In this document: positions 22,526 through 23,698 of the stretch, in pieces
How positions within the stretch are numbered: position 1 is the stretch's first letter
Layout: the number at the start of each line of letters is the position of its first letter
Origin: Anaerolineales bacterium
GTDB taxonomy: Bacteria; Chloroflexota; Anaerolineae; Anaerolineales; Villigracilaceae
Assembly (NCBI GenBank): GCA_016928525.1
Contig: JAFGKO010000038.1
Span: forward strand, 1 to 23,698
Direction of reading: 5' to 3'
Length of the DNA stretch: 23,698 nt
Notes under the pieces: generated by a model
Seen by the model: the letters and a program-made list of their open reading frames with translations, nothing else
Database searches by the model: none
Told to the model about the DNA's origin: nothing
Translations under genes and position numbers: made by a program

Positions 22526-23428
22526 ATGATCAATAAAACAACGCAATTCAAGCAACTGCTACATTCGGGCCGGATTGAATTCCTCATGGAAGCCCACAAT
22601 GGTCTCAGCGCCAAGATCGTTGAAGAGGCGGGGTTCAAAGGCATTTGGGGAAGCGGTCTATGTATCTCTGCCGCCATGGGTGTTCGTGACAGTAATGAAG
22701 CCAGTTGGACGCAAGTTCTCGAAGTTCTGGAACTCATGAGCGATGCGACCACTATCCCCATACTTTTGGATGCGGATACAGGATATGGCAATTTCAACAA
22801 TGTACGCAGGTTGGTGCGCAAACTGGAGCAACACAATGTCGCGGCGATGTGTATCGAAGACAAGTTATTTCCAAAAACGAACTCGTTCATCGGTGGCGAA
22901 CAACAATCCTTAGCAAACATTGAGGAATTTTGCGGAAAGATCAAAGCAGCCAAAGACACCCAGCAAGATCCCGACTTCTGCGTAGTGGCGCGCGTGGAGG
23001 CCCTGATCGTTGGCCTGGGATTGCCAGAAGCGCTCAAGCGAGCGGAAGCTTATCACCAGGCTGGGGCAGACGCGATCCTGATGCATAGCAAGATTTCTAC
23101 ACCTGACCAGATATTGGCATTCATGAACGAGTGGCGAGATACCTGCCCGGTAGTGATCGTGCCTACTACGTATTTCAACACCCCAACCCAGGTTTTTGCC
23201 GAAGCCGGGATAAGCATGGTCATCTGGGCTAATCAGTTGATGCGTTCCAGCGTTGCTGCAATGCAACAAGCAGCAAAGAGAATCTATGAAGAACAATCTG
23301 TCACGGGCATCTCTAGAGAGATCGTGCCTGTGAAGGAAATCTTCCGCCTGCAAAATGCGGATGAACTTAAGGCTGCGGAACAAAAATATCTGCCCGCGCT
23401 GAACGCCGCCGGGAGGAATATTGGATAA
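22526..23428 (+). CDS. pepM: Phosphoenolpyruvate phosphomutase (PEP mutase)
   Basis: A 300-residue full-length PEP mutase of the isocitrate lyase/PEP mutase superfamily. It converts phosphoenolpyruvate to phosphonopyruvate, the C-P bond-forming step of phosphonate biosynthesis. All active-site residues line up with the well-studied mussel enzyme at a constant offset of -3: S43-G44-L45 phosphate loop, D55, D82 and D84 (LLDADTGYG), E111 in the mutase signature [10 protein letters not shown] (K117, N119, S120), R156 (VVARVEAL) and H187 (ILMHSK). The EDK-x-FPK-x-NS loop separates true mutases from isocitrate, methylisocitrate and oxaloacetate hydrolase relatives. No phosphonopyruvate decarboxylase or aminoethylphosphonate transaminase gene is in the window; it may follow downstream, or the adjacent dehydrogenase may drain the equilibrium instead. 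It has its own ribosome binding site and possible promoter. Confidence 0.93.
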   Translation: MINKTTQFKQLLHSGRIEFLMEAHNGLSAKIVEEAGFKGIWGSGLCISAAMGVRDSNEASWTQVLEVLELMSDATTIPILLDADTGYGNFNNVRRLVRKLEQHNVAAMCIEDKLFPKTNSFIGGEQQSLANIEEFCGKIKAAKDTQQDPDFCVVARVEALIVGLGLPEALKRAEAYHQAGADAILMHSKISTPDQILAFMNEWRDTCPVVIVPTTYFNTPTQVFAEAGISMVIWANQLMRSSVAAMQQAAKRIYEEQSVTGISREIVPVKEIFRLQNADELKAAEQKYLPALNAAGRNIG

Positions 23429-23434
23429 TCCCTT

Positions 23435-23698
23435 ATGACCCACATATCCCAATTTACCAGGAAATCCATCCCTCCCCAACTGATAGAGGCGCTGCTTGCC
23501 GTGCGCTCTCTTCTTTTCATTGGCAATCGCTTTACCTGCCCCTGCTGTGAATGGAAGTTGCGCGCATTTACTTTCGGAGGCGCTTCCCTCAAAGTGCGTC
23601 ACCTCGGTTACTGCCCGCGTTGCAATTCGAAAGCCAGGCATCGCCGCGATTGGCTTTATCTTGAACAAAAAACCAACTTGTTTGTAGACCATCTGCGC
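23435..23698 (+). CDS. Zinc-ribbon protein, probably N-terminus of a SAM-dependent methyltransferase, 3' truncated by window edge
   Basis: An 88-codon open frame from ATG23435 to the window end without a stop. It encodes a basic leader, then a treble-clef/zinc-ribbon-like pattern: FTCPCCEWKLRAFT (two Cys, then a third) and, after a Gly-rich turn, YCPRCNSKARHRRDWLYLEQ. The CPxC...CPRC-x-S-x-x-RHR arrangement is the N-terminal signature I associate with class I methyltransferases found in sugar-modification loci, where the SAM domain follows. That domain lies beyond the window, so the call rests on the ribbon alone. The gap to the mutase gene is 6 bases; GGAGG at about 23411-23415 is distant (about 19 bases). 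Co-transcription with the mutase is likely, so methylation of a phosphonate or sugar is conceivable. Confidence 0.65.
   Translation, partial: MTHISQFTRKSIPPQLIEALLAVRSLLFIGNRFTCPCCEWKLRAFTFGGASLKVRHLGYCPRCNSKARHRRDWLYLEQKTNLFVDHLR

Noticed and set aside
22526..23428. Alternative reading of the mutase as isocitrate or methylisocitrate lyase
   Set aside because: The lyase KKCGH-type catalytic Cys motif is absent and the mutase loop EDK-x-FPK-x-NS is present with all PEP mutase active-site residues.
1..23698. CRISPR arrays, tRNA/rRNA genes, insertion sequences
   Set aside because: No regularly spaced repeats, no cloverleaf candidates in the short intergenic gaps, and no transposase-like frames were seen on either strand.

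Overview
The window is a dense run of 18 genes, all on the + strand, that reads as an extracellular polysaccharide (EPS/capsule) biosynthesis locus with an unusual phosphonate-type module at its 3' end. I see no rRNA, tRNA, insertion sequence, integrase or CRISPR array, and no gene-free stretch over 300 bases. The organism cannot be named with certainty. A bitopic two-repeat BcsB-like protein with a mid-chain DUF11-type segment and a Pro/Thr linker, mixed ATG/GTG/TTG starts and the general gene mix remind me of Anaerolineae-like Chloroflexota. This is a weak inference.

Layout. 2-766: the cytoplasmic end of a Wzz/BY-kinase-like chain-length regulator whose nucleotide-binding motifs are degraded. 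834-6962: polymer assembly, with an O-antigen ligase/Wzy-type polymerase, a duplicated NTP_transf_5 nucleotidyltransferase-like protein, a Wzx-type flippase and a membrane-anchored GT2 glycosyltransferase. 7040-13939: a BcsB-like envelope protein, a predicted alpha/alpha-barrel protein, an N-acetyl-sugar amidotransferase, a GT4 glycosyltransferase and a canonical NodB deacetylase. 14095-20107: a stretch that looks more GC-rich, with a second GT4, an AlgD-like GDP-mannose 6-dehydrogenase, an apparently circularly permuted NodB deacetylase, a FemAB/GNAT-like transferase and an ATP-grasp ligase. 20114-21463: a membrane-anchored GHL10-type glycoside-hydrolase-like protein. 21509-23428: a D-2-hydroxyacid dehydrogenase and a phosphoenolpyruvate mutase with a complete active site. 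23435-end: the start of a zinc-ribbon protein, probably a methyltransferase, cut by the window edge.

How it may work together (inference). The nucleotide-sugar enzymes (AlgD-like dehydrogenase, amidotransferase) supply uronate and amidino-type sugars. The GT2 and GT4 enzymes build a lipid-linked repeat, which the flippase and polymerase export and polymerise under control of the Wzz-like protein. Deacetylases, the FemAB/ATP-grasp pair and possibly a PEP-mutase-derived phosphonate decorate it. The BcsB-like and GHL10-like proteins act on it outside the membrane. The most interesting points are the phosphoenolpyruvate mutase/2-hydroxyacid dehydrogenase pair inside an EPS locus, the permuted NodB deacetylase, and two proteins that keep family folds while losing catalytic motifs (the BY-kinase-like protein and the second half of the nucleotidyltransferase).
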